A stretch of DNA of 64,000 bases, from assembly GCA_903866255.1 (NCBI GenBank), contig CAIPMW010000087.1:1-64000 (forward strand). The letters are read 5' to 3'. The notes under the pieces are model-generated. The model was not told the origin of the DNA. It searched no databases and saw only the letters and a program-made list of their open reading frames with translations. Shown here piece by piece: positions 35,333-44,941 of this stretch; position 1 is the stretch's first letter, and each line of letters starts with the position of its first letter. This stretch comes from an uncultured Chlorobiaceae bacterium (GTDB lineage: Bacteria > Bacteroidota > Chlorobiia > Chlorobiales > Chlorobiaceae). Position numbers and translations under genes: made by a program.

Positions 35333-36551
35333 CAGGTTGCACCCCCAGTCGATGTGTCCGGCATTCGGCGGGTTGAGAGTGCTGACGAGAATCGACGGTG
35401 TTCAGGTCTGTCTGGTAGCCGATCAGGGCTGTCTTTATGGTCTCACCTTTGTTTCGCACTTTTATGCGGCGCGCAAGTCGATAGTCTCGCCGGAGCTGAT
35501 GAATGTTCAGATTTCAGGCGGAACCATGATTGACGATGTTCGTCACACCATTGCGGAGATTGCGGCTGACCCTGCCGTGCGGTTTATTCCGGTTGTCAGC
35601 ACCTGTGTGGCTGAAACTGCCGGGATTGCCGAGGAGTTGCTGCCGATGAAGAGTGGTAATGCTGAGGTGCTGCTTGTTCGTCTGCCTGCCTTTCAGATCA
35701 GAACGCACCCTGAGGCGAAGGATGTTGCTGTGGCGACGCTGTTGAAGCGTTTTGCCCGTTTTGATGGGGAGCAAAAAGCAAAATCACTGGTGGTGCTGGG
35801 AGAGATATTTCCGGTGGATGCCATGATGATCGGAGCCGTTCTCCATAAAATCGGCGTTGAGTCGGTCATTACACTTCCTGGAACAGCGCTTGAAGACTAT
35901 ATCGAAGCTGGCCAAGTTGAGGCTTGTGCGGTGCTTCATCCTTTTTATGAACGTTCGGCTGTGCTGTTTGAAGAGCATGGCGTGAAGATTGTCAAAGGAA
36001 ATCCGATCGGGGCGAATGCCACAGCACAGTGGATACGTCGCATTGGTGAGGCTCTTGATCTTGATCCGGCAACGGTTCAGGCGGTGGCTGAAGAGGAGGG
36101 TCAGAAGACACGCGAAGTACTTGCCAGGTTCAGCCATCTGAAGGGCAAGGTGATTGTTGCTGGCTATGAAGGTAATGAACTGCCAGTTGTTCGCCTTCTG
36201 CTTGAAGCGGGACTTGAGGTGCCTTACGCATCAACCTCCATTGCGCGGAATTCGCTTGGTGAGGAAGATCACAATGTACTCTCCATGCTTGGTACGGAGA
36301 TTCGCTATCGTAAATATCTCGAAGAGGATATGCAGGCGGTGATTGACTATGAGCCGGATCTGGTCATTGGCACCACATCGCTCGACAGCTTTGCCAAAGA
36401 GCGGGGTATACCGGCAATCTATTACACGAACAACATCTCGGCACGGCCACTCTTTTTTGCCGCAGGGGCAGCAACGGTTCTTGGGATGATTGGTGGGCTG
36501 CTTGGGAAGAGAGAGGTGTTTCAGAAGATGAAGGAGTATTTCGAGGGGTAA
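35313..36551 (+). CDS. bchY: Chlorophyllide a reductase subunit Y
   Basis: The 412-residue protein is the nitrogenase-like NifD-type subunit that, with BchX and BchZ, reduces the C7-C8 bond of chlorophyllide. QSMCPAFGGLRV, VADQGCLYGLTFVSHFYAARK, ISGGTMIDDVRHTI and VVSTCVAETAGI contain the conserved cysteines for the 4Fe-4S cluster. The ATG at 35313 lies inside the end of the SPOR gene (20-base overlap) and lacks a clear ribosome binding site, so translation may depend on the upstream gene. bchX and bchZ are not in this window. Confidence 0.94.
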   Translation: MEKKGCNRLHPQSMCPAFGGLRVLTRIDGVQVCLVADQGCLYGLTFVSHFYAARKSIVSPELMNVQISGGTMIDDVRHTIAEIAADPAVRFIPVVSTCVAETAGIAEELLPMKSGNAEVLLVRLPAFQIRTHPEAKDVAVATLLKRFARFDGEQKAKSLVVLGEIFPVDAMMIGAVLHKIGVESVITLPGTALEDYIEAGQVEACAVLHPFYERSAVLFEEHGVKIVKGNPIGANATAQWIRRIGEALDLDPATVQAVAEEEGQKTREVLARFSHLKGKVIVAGYEGNELPVVRLLLEAGLEVPYASTSIARNSLGEEDHNVLSMLGTEIRYRKYLEEDMQAVIDYEPDLVIGTTSLDSFAKERGIPAIYYTNNISARPLFFAAGAATVLGMIGGLLGKREVFQKMKEYFEG

Positions 36552-36556
36552 GAGCC

Positions 36557-36598
36557 CACAACAAAAAAGCTGGTCTTTGCTCCGGCTTTTTTGTTGTG
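36557..36598. terminator. Bidirectional terminator between bchY and frr
   Basis: CACAACAAAAAAGC (36557-36570) and GCTTTTTTGTTGTG (36585-36598) form a perfect 14-bp inverted repeat. It separates the convergent bchY and frr genes and has A- and T-rich arms suited to both directions. Confidence 0.85.
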
Positions 36599-36615
36599 AT
36601 ACCTGAAAGCAAGTG

Positions 36616-37176
36616 CTATACCTCCATGATCTCCTTCTCTTTGGCGGCTATAAGCTCCGTAAGCTGTTTTTCAAATTTGTGGAGCATCTCGTCAGCTTCC
36701 TTTTTCCCCTTGTTTTTATCGTCTTCACTGATTGTTTTCGCTTTTTCAAGTTTCTCAATCTCATGAATCATATCGCGGCGCAGATTGCGAAGGGAGACTT
36801 TTGAGTCTTCTCCAAATTTTTTGGTGAGTTTGACAAATTCCTTCCGGCGTTCTTCGGTGAGTGGGGGAATGCTTACTCTGACATTCTGGCCATCAGCAGC
36901 AGGGTTGAGTCCAAGGTTGGCGTCGCGGATAGCTCGTTCGGTAGCGGACACCATTGATTTGTCCCATACCTGTACCATGAGGGTATGTACATCAAGAACA
37001 CTGATATTGCCTACCTGCTTGAGCGGCATCTGCTGGCCATAAGCCTCTACCTTGACACGGTCAAGCAGCGTTGTCGTTGCCTTTCCTGTTCTGATCGAAG
37101 CGATTTCGTGCTGAAAAGCCTCGATAGTTTTCTTCATTTTAGGCTCGGTTTTCTGATAAACTTCCCTGACACTCAT
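36616..37176 (-). CDS. frr: Ribosome recycling factor
   Basis: This 186-residue protein splits post-termination ribosomes with EF-G. HEIASIRTGKATTTLLDRV, YGQQMPLKQVGNISV, LGLNPAADGQNVRVSIPPLTEERRKEFVK and the C-terminal acidic helices (IHEIEKLEKAKTISEDDKNKG) are diagnostic. It ends at the shared terminator with bchY. Confidence 0.97.
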   Translation of the reverse strand: MSVREVYQKTEPKMKKTIEAFQHEIASIRTGKATTTLLDRVKVEAYGQQMPLKQVGNISVLDVHTLMVQVWDKSMVSATERAIRDANLGLNPAADGQNVRVSIPPLTEERRKEFVKLTKKFGEDSKVSLRNLRRDMIHEIEKLEKAKTISEDDKNKGKKEADEMLHKFEKQLTELIAAKEKEIMEV

Positions 37177-37228
37177 AGGGCTTCCGATGGGTTAGTGTTG
37201 ATTTGCCGCAAAAGCTCAAGTTTTTATT

Positions 37229-37453
37229 TCAGGCGCTTGCCTGTGCTGCAGTGGATTTTGCAAAGCGCTTGTTGAAGCGTTCGACGCGTCCGGCGGTATC
37301 GACAAGAGTCTGCTTTCCTGTATAGAAAGGGTGGCAGTTGTTGCAGATATCAACCTTGATGGTTGTTCTGGTTGAGCGGGTAACAAAGGAGTTGCCGCAA
37401 TTTGCGCAATTGACGGTTACTTCCTTATACTTTGGATGAATATCTTGTTTCAT
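37229..37453 (-). CDS. rpmE: 50S ribosomal protein L31 (zinc form)
   Basis: This 74-residue protein carries [20 protein letters not shown] and [13 protein letters not shown], the two cysteine pairs of the zinc-binding C+ form of L31. The ATG at 37453 matches the family start; longer frames are not protein-like. It precedes frr on the same strand by 52 bases. Confidence 0.96.
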   Translation of the reverse strand: MKQDIHPKYKEVTVNCANCGNSFVTRSTRTTIKVDICNNCHPFYTGKQTLVDTAGRVERFNKRFAKSTAAQASA

Positions 37454-37553
37454 GACTTTCGTTGACTTTGTCGTACAATAGATGATATGACCGGCAATAA
37501 AATTGTAAAGGTTGCAAATATACAAGAATTTCATTCCAGTTACAACCATTAAT

Positions 37554-39674
37554 ATGACCGGCTCAACATCAGTCACTTACCTGAAAGGGGTGGGAGCAAA
37601 AAAGGCATCGATCCTTAAAGAGGTGGGCATTGTGACGCTTGATGATCTTTTTGACTACTATCCCCGCCGATATCTTGACCGGAGCGCCATGAAAAGTATT
37701 GGAGCCCTTGCTGATGGAGAAACGGTAACGGTTGTTGGTACGGTGATCAGGACGCAGCTTGATGGAGATACTCCGGGCAGGGCACGTTTCAAGGCGTGGC
37801 TTGGTGATGCAACAGGCGTACTTGAGCTTACCTGGTTCCGGGGTGTCCGCTATTTTTCACGCAGTGTTGTTCAGGGTGAATCGCTGGCTGTGTATGGAAA
37901 AGTGAGTTATTTCGGGAGTCATGCCCAGATGCAGCACCCCGATTTCGATCGTCTGAGCCCCGATCGTCTTCAGGCGAGTGAGGGTGAGTGCAGCGATTTT
38001 GAGCTGTACAATACCGGCAAGATTATCCCGATCTATCCAACCAGTGAGGCTATGAAGCAGGCGAGTCTGGGCTCAAAGCAGATGCGCACTCTTCTTGCCC
38101 GGGCTTTTGAACAGGGCGCTCCGGGTCAGCGGGAAAATCTCACGCTCTCCGTGGTTGCCGATAATGGGTTACTCTCCCGCGCGGAAGCATATCGTGAGAT
38201 TCATTTCCCCTCATCCCACGAAAGACTTGAGCGGGCGCGCTTCCGGCTGAAATGGACCGAACTTTTTTATGCTCAATTGTTATTTGCTTTGCGCCACAGT
38301 GAGATCAGGCGCAACAGGGCTGCGGTGAGGTTCACTCACTCCGGTGAGGTCACTCAAAAGCTCTATGCCAGTCTTCCTTATACATTGACCGATGGCCAGA
38401 AAAATGCGGTTCGTGAAATTTATCGTGACCTCAGGAGTGGCAGTCCCATGAACCGTCTTCTGCAGGGAGATGTTGGCTCAGGCAAGACGATTGTGGCCAT
38501 GTTTGCCATGGCTCTTGCGGCTGACAATGCACTTCAATCCGCATTTATGGCTCCAACAGAAATTCTTGCGGTGCAGCACTATCTGGTGATGAAACGGTAT
38601 TTTACTCCGCTTGGGCTCCAGATTGGCATTCTGACGGGCAAGCAGGGGAAAAAGATACGTCAGGCGGTGCTTGACGCCCTCAGCTCCGGTGAACTGCATG
38701 GTGTGATTGGCACCCATGCCATGATTGAGCATGGGGTCAGTTATTCCAATCTTGGTCTGGTTATCATTGACGAACAGCACCGCTTCGGGGTGTTGCAGCG
38801 TAAAGCACTCCAGGAAAAGGCGGTCAACCCCCATGTGCTGCTGATGACGGCGACTCCGATCCCGAGAACCCTTGCCATGGGTGTGTTTGGTGATCTTGAT
38901 GTCTCGGTTATTCGCGACAAGCCTGTGGGAAGAAGGCCGATCAAGACCTTTCTGAGGCCGGAACAGGAGAAGATGAAGGTGTATGATTTTCTCCGGTCAC
39001 AAGTTGCGGAAGGAAGGCAGGGGTATATTGTCTATCCGCTTGTTGAGGAGTCTGAAAAAATGGATCTGAAAGCAGCGGTAGAAAGTTATCATGAGCTTTC
39101 TGCCTCAGTGTTTCCAGATCTCCGCCTTGGATTGATTCACGGGCAGATGAGCCCCGATGAGAAGGAGAGGGTGATGGAGCAGTTCAGGGGAGGGGAGATT
39201 GATCTGCTGGTGGGCACCACCGTGATTGAAGTCGGGGTTGATGTTCCAAATGCCACAGTTATGGTTATTGAGCATGCTGAGCGGTTTGGTCTTGCCCAGT
39301 TGCATCAGCTCAGGGGACGGGTTGGCCGTGGAGAGCACCCATCCTCCTGCTTTCTGCTGTATGCAAAAATGACGGCGGATGCCCGTGAACGGCTCGGGGC
39401 GATGGAGTCAACCAATGATGGTTTTGTTATCTCGGAAATTGATGCGAAAATAAGGGGTGCCGGAAATATTCTCGGAAAAGAGCAGTCCGGCACCATGAGT
39501 GGCTTGAGAATTGCAGATCTGAACACAGATTATACTATCATGCAGTCGGCCAGGTCTGCCGCCTATGCGCTTGTTGAACAGGACGGGCAGTTGCGTTCAG
39601 CGGAACATGCCATGGTACGTGAGTGTTATCTGCGTCTGTACCACGACCGTTTTTCTCTGGCTGATATTGGATAG
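37554..39674 (+). CDS. recG: ATP-dependent DNA helicase RecG
   Basis: This 706-residue branch-migration helicase rescues stalled forks. The wedge/OB domain ([19 protein letters not shown] ... [18 protein letters not shown]) precedes the motor, with Walker [12 protein letters not shown], the APTEILA box, [21 protein letters not shown], and the RecA2 motifs [39 protein letters not shown]. The ATG at 37554 fits the family; it faces rpmE divergently with a gap of 100 bases. Confidence 0.97.
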   Translation: MTGSTSVTYLKGVGAKKASILKEVGIVTLDDLFDYYPRRYLDRSAMKSIGALADGETVTVVGTVIRTQLDGDTPGRARFKAWLGDATGVLELTWFRGVRYFSRSVVQGESLAVYGKVSYFGSHAQMQHPDFDRLSPDRLQASEGECSDFELYNTGKIIPIYPTSEAMKQASLGSKQMRTLLARAFEQGAPGQRENLTLSVVADNGLLSRAEAYREIHFPSSHERLERARFRLKWTELFYAQLLFALRHSEIRRNRAAVRFTHSGEVTQKLYASLPYTLTDGQKNAVREIYRDLRSGSPMNRLLQGDVGSGKTIVAMFAMALAADNALQSAFMAPTEILAVQHYLVMKRYFTPLGLQIGILTGKQGKKIRQAVLDALSSGELHGVIGTHAMIEHGVSYSNLGLVIIDEQHRFGVLQRKALQEKAVNPHVLLMTATPIPRTLAMGVFGDLDVSVIRDKPVGRRPIKTFLRPEQEKMKVYDFLRSQVAEGRQGYIVYPLVEESEKMDLKAAVESYHELSASVFPDLRLGLIHGQMSPDEKERVMEQFRGGEIDLLVGTTVIEVGVDVPNATVMVIEHAERFGLAQLHQLRGRVGRGEHPSSCFLLYAKMTADARERLGAMESTNDGFVISEIDAKIRGAGNILGKEQSGTMSGLRIADLNTDYTIMQSARSAAYALVEQDGQLRSAEHAMVRECYLRLYHDRFSLADIG

Positions 39675-39827
39675 CCGGGTGTGAATTTTGAAGACAAGGG
39701 AAGTCTTGAGGTGCGGCTCATTCTGAAGAGCAATGAACAAGTTTTTTATTCCTTGATAGAACCACTTTAAAATTAATCTTTAAAGAAGGCATATTGTGAT
39801 CATTTTGATTGCAATTTTGAATAACCT

Positions 39828-40775
39828 ATGAACAGAGATCATGAAGAAGTTCCTGGCGGGATGGTCATGGAGGTATCCGGAGCCTCCTATGTTGTCATCT
39901 CCGAAAATGGAATCGAGTATCGGTGCCGTACCTTTCCTGGAACCAAAACGGAGAATGGTGATTCGACCCTCGTTGCGGTCGGAGACCGGGTTGAGCTGAA
40001 GGTGATTGAAACCGGCACATCGTTGCATGAAGCGGCAATTACACTGGTGCTGCCTCGCCACAGCGCCCTGACAAGAAAAAGGGATGTTCGCAGGAACAGG
40101 AGCAAGGAGAAGGTACAGGTGATAGCCGCCAATATTGATCAGTTGGTCGTTGTTGTTTCGGCCTTTGATCCTCCTCTCAGTACCCGACTGATCGACCGTT
40201 ACCTCGTCTTTGCTGAATCAGAGGAGATGGAGATTGTGATTGTGGTCAACAAGATGGATCTTGAGGATTCAAAGGAGACCCGCAAGTTGATGAAGCCCTA
40301 TAAGGCGCTTGGTTACAGGGTTGTCTACACCAGCGCTGAAGAGAAGCGTGGTATGGGGCTCCTTCAAAAGGTACTGGCTGGAAAACTTTCGGCTTTCAGC
40401 GGTCACTCTGGTGTGGGTAAGTCAACGTTGATCAATCAGCTCTCCGGTCAACAAGATCGGCTTCGTACGGGTGAAACCAATATGAAGACCGGAAAAGGGC
40501 TGCATACGACCACAAATTCTGTTATGCTTGCTCTGCCAAAGGGTGGATATATCATCGATACCCCGGGGATCAGGGAGTTCAATCTTTCCGGAATTACCCG
40601 CGACAATCTTCGCTTCTATTTCAGGGAGTTTCTTTTATTGATGCAGGAGTGCAGTTACTCTTCATGTTCTCATACCGTAGAGCCCGGGTGCGGGATTATG
40701 AGGGCTGTGGAGGATGGTCGTCTTGATCCCGACCGTTTCGAGAGTTATCTTGCCATCTATGAAAGCATCGATTAA
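39828..40775 (+). CDS. rsgA: Small ribosomal subunit biogenesis GTPase RsgA
   Basis: This 315-residue circularly permuted GTPase matures the 30S subunit. The OB domain comes first, then the permuted motif order G4 (VVNKMDLED), G1 (SGHSGVGKSTLINQL) and G3 (DTPGIREF), and a C-terminal zinc site (LLMQECSYSSCSHTVEPGC). Confidence 0.96.
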   Translation: MNRDHEEVPGGMVMEVSGASYVVISENGIEYRCRTFPGTKTENGDSTLVAVGDRVELKVIETGTSLHEAAITLVLPRHSALTRKRDVRRNRSKEKVQVIAANIDQLVVVVSAFDPPLSTRLIDRYLVFAESEEMEIVIVVNKMDLEDSKETRKLMKPYKALGYRVVYTSAEEKRGMGLLQKVLAGKLSAFSGHSGVGKSTLINQLSGQQDRLRTGETNMKTGKGLHTTTNSVMLALPKGGYIIDTPGIREFNLSGITRDNLRFYFREFLLLMQECSYSSCSHTVEPGCGIMRAVEDGRLDPDRFESYLAIYESID

Positions 40776-40803
40776 TTTTTTTCATTATGAACCGTTAACT
40801 CCA

Positions 40804-42177
40804 ATGATCATTACTGTTAATCCTGCTACCGAAGAGCCGATTGCCGAGTATCAGACCATGACAATCGGTGAGATTGAAGAGATCCTGCAGGCATCCCGCA
40901 GAGATGCGCTTTCATGGAAAAAGGTCTCATTAGAGGATCGTAGCACGCTGATGAGAGGCCTGGCTGAACTCATGCGCCAACAGAAAGAGCGTCATGCCGC
41001 GCTGATTACGCTTGAGATGGGTAAACCACTGGCGCAGGCTGTTGCTGAAGTGGTCAAGTCAGCCTGGGTCTGCGATTATTATGCCGACCATGCGGCAGAG
41101 TTTTTAATGCAGGAAGAGAGTCTGCTTGATGGAGGCGTTCGAGGCCTGGTTACTTTTGAGCCCATCGGTCTTGTGCTTGGCATTATGCCATGGAATTTTC
41201 CCTTCTGGCAGGTGTTTCGATTCGCTGCTCCAACAATCATGGCTGGTAATGGCATTATCGTCAAGCATGCTCCGAGTGTTACCGGTTCAGCCATTGCTAT
41301 CGAGGAGCTTTTTCGCGAAGCAGGTTTTCCTGAACATCTGTACAGAACCGTTCATATCGACCTCGAAGATGTTGACCGGTTTACTGGTTTTATGATTGAT
41401 CATCCCGCCATTCAGGGTGTGTCGTTGACGGGAAGCACCGCCGCTGGCCGTGCTGTTGCTGCAAAGGCCGGACGAGCCATCAAAAGAAGCGTGCTTGAGC
41501 TTGGAGGCAGTGATCCCTATCTTGTGCTTGATGATGCCGATATTCCCAAGGCTGTGGAAATTTGTGCGGCGGCGCGTCTGCTCAACGGTGGGCAGAGCTG
41601 TATCTCAGCAAAACGTTTTATTGTGCACACGTCAGTCATCAAGGAGTTTGAACGCCTTCTTTTGCGGAGAATCCATGCTTCGGTGATGGGTGATCCGTTT
41701 GATCCAACAGTTGACATTGGCCCTATGGCGCGCCTCGATCTTCGCGATCAACTGCACGCCCAGGTTGCCGGCAGCGTTGCACAGGGAGCCCGATTGCTTT
41801 GCGGTGGGCAAATTCCTGAAAGAAAAGGATTCTTCTATCCTCCAACACTTCTCACCGGAGTGCAGAAGGGAATGGCGGCGTACGATGAAGAGACCTTCGG
41901 GCCAGTTGCCGTGATTATTGAAGCGCAGGATGATGATGATGCCATACGCATATCCAACGATACACCTTACGGATTGGGGTCTGCGGTCTTCTCCCGAAAT
42001 ATTGACCGAGCGATTCTTGTAGCCGATCAACTTGAGGTGGGGAACTGTTTTTTGAACAGCTCAGTAAAATCGGATCCACGGCTGCCGTTTGGCGGAGTGA
42101 AAGAGTCTGGCTATGGCCGTGAGCTTTCTCGTTATGGTATCTGCGAGTTTGTCAATATCAAAAGTTTTTCCGTGTGA
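40804..42177 (+). CDS. gabD: NAD(P)-dependent succinate-semialdehyde dehydrogenase-type aldehyde dehydrogenase
   Basis: The 457-residue protein oxidises an aldehyde to an acid. MPWNFPFWQVFRFAAPT, the catalytic glutamate in VLELGGSDPYLV (about 231), the catalytic cysteine in LLNGGQSCISAKRF (about 263) and the C-terminal LPFGGVKESGYGRELS are intact. Start MIITVNPATEEP fits the short SSADH group; the frame is open further left, into rsgA, but that part is not conserved-looking. In Chlorobi the physiological substrate is unproven; succinate semialdehyde is the usual assignment for the group. Confidence 0.9.
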   Translation: MIITVNPATEEPIAEYQTMTIGEIEEILQASRRDALSWKKVSLEDRSTLMRGLAELMRQQKERHAALITLEMGKPLAQAVAEVVKSAWVCDYYADHAAEFLMQEESLLDGGVRGLVTFEPIGLVLGIMPWNFPFWQVFRFAAPTIMAGNGIIVKHAPSVTGSAIAIEELFREAGFPEHLYRTVHIDLEDVDRFTGFMIDHPAIQGVSLTGSTAAGRAVAAKAGRAIKRSVLELGGSDPYLVLDDADIPKAVEICAAARLLNGGQSCISAKRFIVHTSVIKEFERLLLRRIHASVMGDPFDPTVDIGPMARLDLRDQLHAQVAGSVAQGARLLCGGQIPERKGFFYPPTLLTGVQKGMAAYDEETFGPVAVIIEAQDDDDAIRISNDTPYGLGSAVFSRNIDRAILVADQLEVGNCFLNSSVKSDPRLPFGGVKESGYGRELSRYGICEFVNIKSFSV

Positions 42178-42724
42178 GGCAAATATGTTTTTTTAATAAC
42201 AATTCAGGAAGTCCTTTCTTTTCTGTAAGTTAAAAAATAAAAAGCCCCTCTGTGAAGCAAAAGAAAATGACCGTGTTTGGACGTGTTTGAGAACAGTTAC
42301 TCATGGATAGGTAATTTGAGCCCTGAAAGGGCGTTGTCTGTTAACACAGGGTGCAGCCCTGTGATCTTGGGGCTCCATGCGTGCAGTCCTATGAGCAGGA
42401 CTCTCTATGCGAGTGCCCCTCGTCAGTCGATGTCCTTAATCCTGCGTGGTAGTATCTGAAGTATTCGAGATCTGAATCCGTCGTTACTCTTTGACTGAAT
42501 ATCCGGTAACTCCTGCCCTGATAGATCATCGATGGGCTTCGCCCATCGTTAGCATATTCCGCCCTTTCAGGGCTCTCTCATCGGTATAAATATTCATTCA
42601 GGAACTTCTATTTTTTGCAATACTATAAACTCTTAAGTATCTACAGTCATCAAGAGGAAGAGACATGATTTTGGGGTGTATGACAAGCAGTATATCAACA
42701 ATGCGTATAAACAAGGATATGTTT
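42178..42724. other. Intergenic region with a structured repeat element
   Basis: There is no gene in this 547-base stretch. Most of it (42318-42575) is the palindrome-rich element listed separately; the rest is AT-rich. A purine-rich AAGGA just before 42725 may serve the next gene. Confidence 0.7.
42318..42575. repeat. Palindrome-rich repeat element bounded by 16-bp inverted ends
   Basis: GAGCCCTGAAAGGGCG (42318-42333) and its exact reverse complement (42560-42575) bound 258 bases full of perfect palindromes: CACAGGG/CCCTGTG (42345-42363), GTCCT/AGGAC (about 42384-42400, inside a GGGGC/GCCCC pair) and CGATGGGC/GCCCATCG with a TTC loop (42530-42548). No open reading frame of note. Similar GAGCCCTGAAAGGGCG repeats occur, from memory, in other environmental bacteria. 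It is probably a non-autonomous mobile repeat or a structured RNA. Confidence 0.75.
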
Positions 42725-43399
42725 ATGGATAAACGTCAGGCATTACTTGAATTGGCGGTCAAACGAAAACAAACAACTTATCGAGATTATAAGCGACTGA
42801 GTGATTATAATGATGGAAAGCATGAGTGTGATTACGTTACTCCTTACACGAAAGGAGCTGGGAAAGTCAATGCTGATATTTTTATCCTTTTACTGGATTG
42901 GGCATCAGATAAACAAATGAAAAAAGAAATTACGCATGAAGAGGAAGCAGAGGAGTTGCTGTTTGGACGTACCCTGAATCAAAAGACGAATATTAATCTC
43001 GAAATGTTGCTCTGTAAGCATTTTAAGATCGATCTTAAAGATACTTATGCCACCAATCTGTTTCCTTACATCAAATCCAGAGACATTCCAGACAAGGATT
43101 TGCGATGGGCGGCGAAAGAATTTGCCTTACCTCAGATAGCTATTGTGCAACCAAAACTGGTGATCTGTTGTGGATTGGATACGTTCAATGCTGTACGGGT
43201 TGCTGCTGGTCACAAGGAGGTTGATAACGTTGAGGAGGGGATTAATGCACCATTTTCTCTCTATGGTTCTGAGGTATGGTTGCAGTCGCATCCCGGTATT
43301 CTTGGAACAAACAACAGAAATAGCGGTGGAGTTGATCGTGTTAGTGGTGACTGGGAAAAAATGGCGGCATCTTTTCCTCGGCTTTGCTCTGAAAAATAA
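42725..43399 (+). CDS. Uracil-DNA glycosylase superfamily protein
   Basis: The 224-residue form (from 42725) has the UDG-superfamily look: YNDGKHECDYVTPYTKGAG, ADIFILLLDWASD, a DTYATNLFPYIK strand, FALPQIAIVQPKLVICCGLDTFNAV and a C-terminal loop with HPGILGTNNRNSGGVDRV. Such proteins remove uracil or damaged bases, but this subgroup is poorly characterised. The start at 42725 is preferred because AAGGA sits seven bases upstream and the homologous part begins there; ATG at 42665 also has a purine-rich leader (AGAGGAAGAG). Confidence 0.65.
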   Translation: MDKRQALLELAVKRKQTTYRDYKRLSDYNDGKHECDYVTPYTKGAGKVNADIFILLLDWASDKQMKKEITHEEEAEELLFGRTLNQKTNINLEMLLCKHFKIDLKDTYATNLFPYIKSRDIPDKDLRWAAKEFALPQIAIVQPKLVICCGLDTFNAVRVAAGHKEVDNVEEGINAPFSLYGSEVWLQSHPGILGTNNRNSGGVDRVSGDWEKMAASFPRLCSEK

Positions 43400-43521
43400 T
43401 TCTTTCATCCTGATTTTCCGAAAATATTATAACGAGGCTGCGCCAAACAGCACAGCAATATTTCTAATTCCATGAATTACAGGTTATTCGGTAAGGATGT
43501 ATCGAAGTCTTTGAGCTCATA

Positions 43522-43592
43522 CCCGGGAACGCCGAGCTCCAGCTCGGCATTTTATAATCCCTTTTGCCGAGCTGGAGTTCGACGCTCCCAGG
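43522..43592. repeat. REP-like inverted repeat pair
   Basis: Arm 43522-43549 matches the reverse complement of arm 43565-43592 at 24 of 28 positions, spaced by 15 AT-rich bases. The left arm contains its own perfect palindrome (GCCGAGCT-CC-AGCTCGGC). Similar CCGAGCTCCAGCTCGGC repeats are common in several bacterial genomes, from memory. No RAYT transposase is nearby. Confidence 0.8.
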
Positions 43593-43784
43593 ACGCTTTT
43601 GTTCGGCAAAAAAGTTATTATTACTACTCGCGCTCTCTTGGAAATCAGGTTTCATGCATGCAGCCGGAAGGACTTTTCTTATGAACAAGGACGCATGGAT
43701 TGGGCTTTAATTGAGCAGAAACGGAACTCTTCCATTACTTGCTGCGGAAAGCTTTATTAATGCAGTATTATTGAGAGGCTGACA

Positions 43785-43826
43785 GAAAAAGCCTCAGACT
43801 CCTCTTGAAGCCTGAGGCTTTTTCTT
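43785..43826. terminator. Strong intrinsic terminator after the small LuxR gene
   Basis: AGAAAAAGCCTCAG (43785-43798) and CTGAGGCTTTTTCT (43813-43826) form a perfect 14-bp stem. It ends the minus-strand regulator gene 26 bases before and can also act on plus-strand transcripts. Confidence 0.85.
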
Positions 43827-43851
43827 TTTGAAACCTCCTCACCTTGCCCCG

Positions 43852-44352
43852 TCAGGCTATAGCGAGTTCTGAGAGATAGGTCTTGATGGACTGATGTTTT
43901 CCAAGGCCAAGTTTTTTGTGCATTCTGTAACGAATGCTCTCCATACCTCTTGTCGAGATGCCGACAGAGCGGCCAATTTCTCTGGTATCGTAATTGAGCT
44001 TGACGAGCAGGCTTATCCTGAGTTCTCGCTGATTAAGGTTTGCATGTTTTTTCTGGAGCTTCGATAAAAAGACCGAATCGGACTCGGTCAACTCCATATT
44101 CAGCCTTTTTTCGATAGTTTCGGTCTCAATAAGGCTTAAACAGGAATCGGTCATCACTCTCTTGACGCTGCTGTCAATTTCCAGGGCATGTATCTGGTCA
44201 AGAAGGTTGCGCAATGAAGATGTTTTTTCTGCAATTGCAGTGGAAACCCTTGTAAGTTCTAAATCCTGATTTGCAATTCTCGTCCTGAGCTCTCCAATCT
44301 CTTTTTCGTATTCTGTGGGAGATTTTTTGCTCACTTCAGCTTGTGTAGTCAT
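43852..44352 (-). CDS. Small LuxR-type helix-turn-helix protein
   Basis: The 166 residues consist of a coiled-coil (about 12-60, YEKEIGELRTRIANQDLEL) and a C-terminal LuxR/GerE-like DNA-binding domain (about 100-166: LNQRELRISLLVKLNYDTREIGRSVGIS, RGMESIRYRMHKKLGL). It is a shortened paralog of the 406-residue protein at 45852-47072: from about residue 28 the two align without gaps and end in nearly the same 27 residues. It has no sensor domain, so it could act as a partner or competitor of the larger protein. The related Bacteroidetes/Chlorobi regulators often carry a TPR sensor. Confidence 0.75.
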   Translation of the reverse strand: MTTQAEVSKKSPTEYEKEIGELRTRIANQDLELTRVSTAIAEKTSSLRNLLDQIHALEIDSSVKRVMTDSCLSLIETETIEKRLNMELTESDSVFLSKLQKKHANLNQRELRISLLVKLNYDTREIGRSVGISTRGMESIRYRMHKKLGLGKHQSIKTYLSELAIA

Positions 44353-44941
44353 GGTATAATCATTCTGGTTATTTGTTGTAAAATTAAAACCTTATGCTGT
44401 TTATTCCTGCCAAACCAGCACATGCCTGCAACAGCTTCAAGTGTGCCGGTACCTCTTTAGGTATCCTCCGGGTTCACATCATTCGCCTGATTAGTTTGCG
44501 GAATAGTAACAATCAACAACACTAACCACCCTATAATGGGAACGAAGAAAATCTACATAGACGCGTTTACTTATTCATTTTTATTACGTCAATCTTTTTT
44601 CGCCATGCCTGACGTGTTCACGAGAGTAATATTTGTTTTTTTTTAGATAAATGCAAAAAATATTCGTAGTTCTATTCCAAAACACACATTTTCTTTTTCT
44701 TATACTTCAGTATGATATTTTTTTAAAACAGACTTTGATTTGGATGGCTCAATCCGGGTACTGATTTGATAGTAGCTGCTATAGTGACGTTTTTTATGGA
44801 AACGGAATGTATTAAATAAGTAATAACTGTATTTTGATAAATATGTATTTGACCGGATTTTTGGAGATTACCCTTACCATGTCAGGCTGACAAGCTGTGG
44901 TACAGTTTGTCAATATTTATTATCTCTTTCCAATTTTCCTT
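44353..44941. other. AT-rich intergenic region with a possible structured leader
   Basis: These 589 bases lie between the divergent small LuxR gene and the lipid kinase gene. No protein gene is supported. The left part (about 44410-44500) holds GC-rich inverted repeats in an otherwise AT-rich stretch; the rest is A/T runs without clear motifs. Promoters for both genes should lie here. Confidence 0.55.
44419..44470 (-). ncRNA. Candidate structured leader RNA upstream of small LuxR gene
   Basis: Read on the minus strand, a stem pairs GG-A-TACCT with AGGTACC around an AAAG loop, and directly after it CCGGCACA pairs with TGTGCTGG (one G-U pair) across 19 bases. The two adjacent stems lie about 70-120 bases before the regulator start. 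I do not recognise a known riboswitch. Confidence 0.3.

Larger units (their letters stand above)
43400..43851. other. Intergenic region with a REP-like element and terminator
   Basis: There is no supported gene in these 452 bases. A REP-like inverted pair (43522-43592) and a strong terminator (43785-43826), both listed separately, are the only clear structures. Confidence 0.65.

Noticed and set aside
43475-43684. Short frames over the REP-like element
   Set aside because: They are translations of the inverted repeat; no coding signature or start signal.
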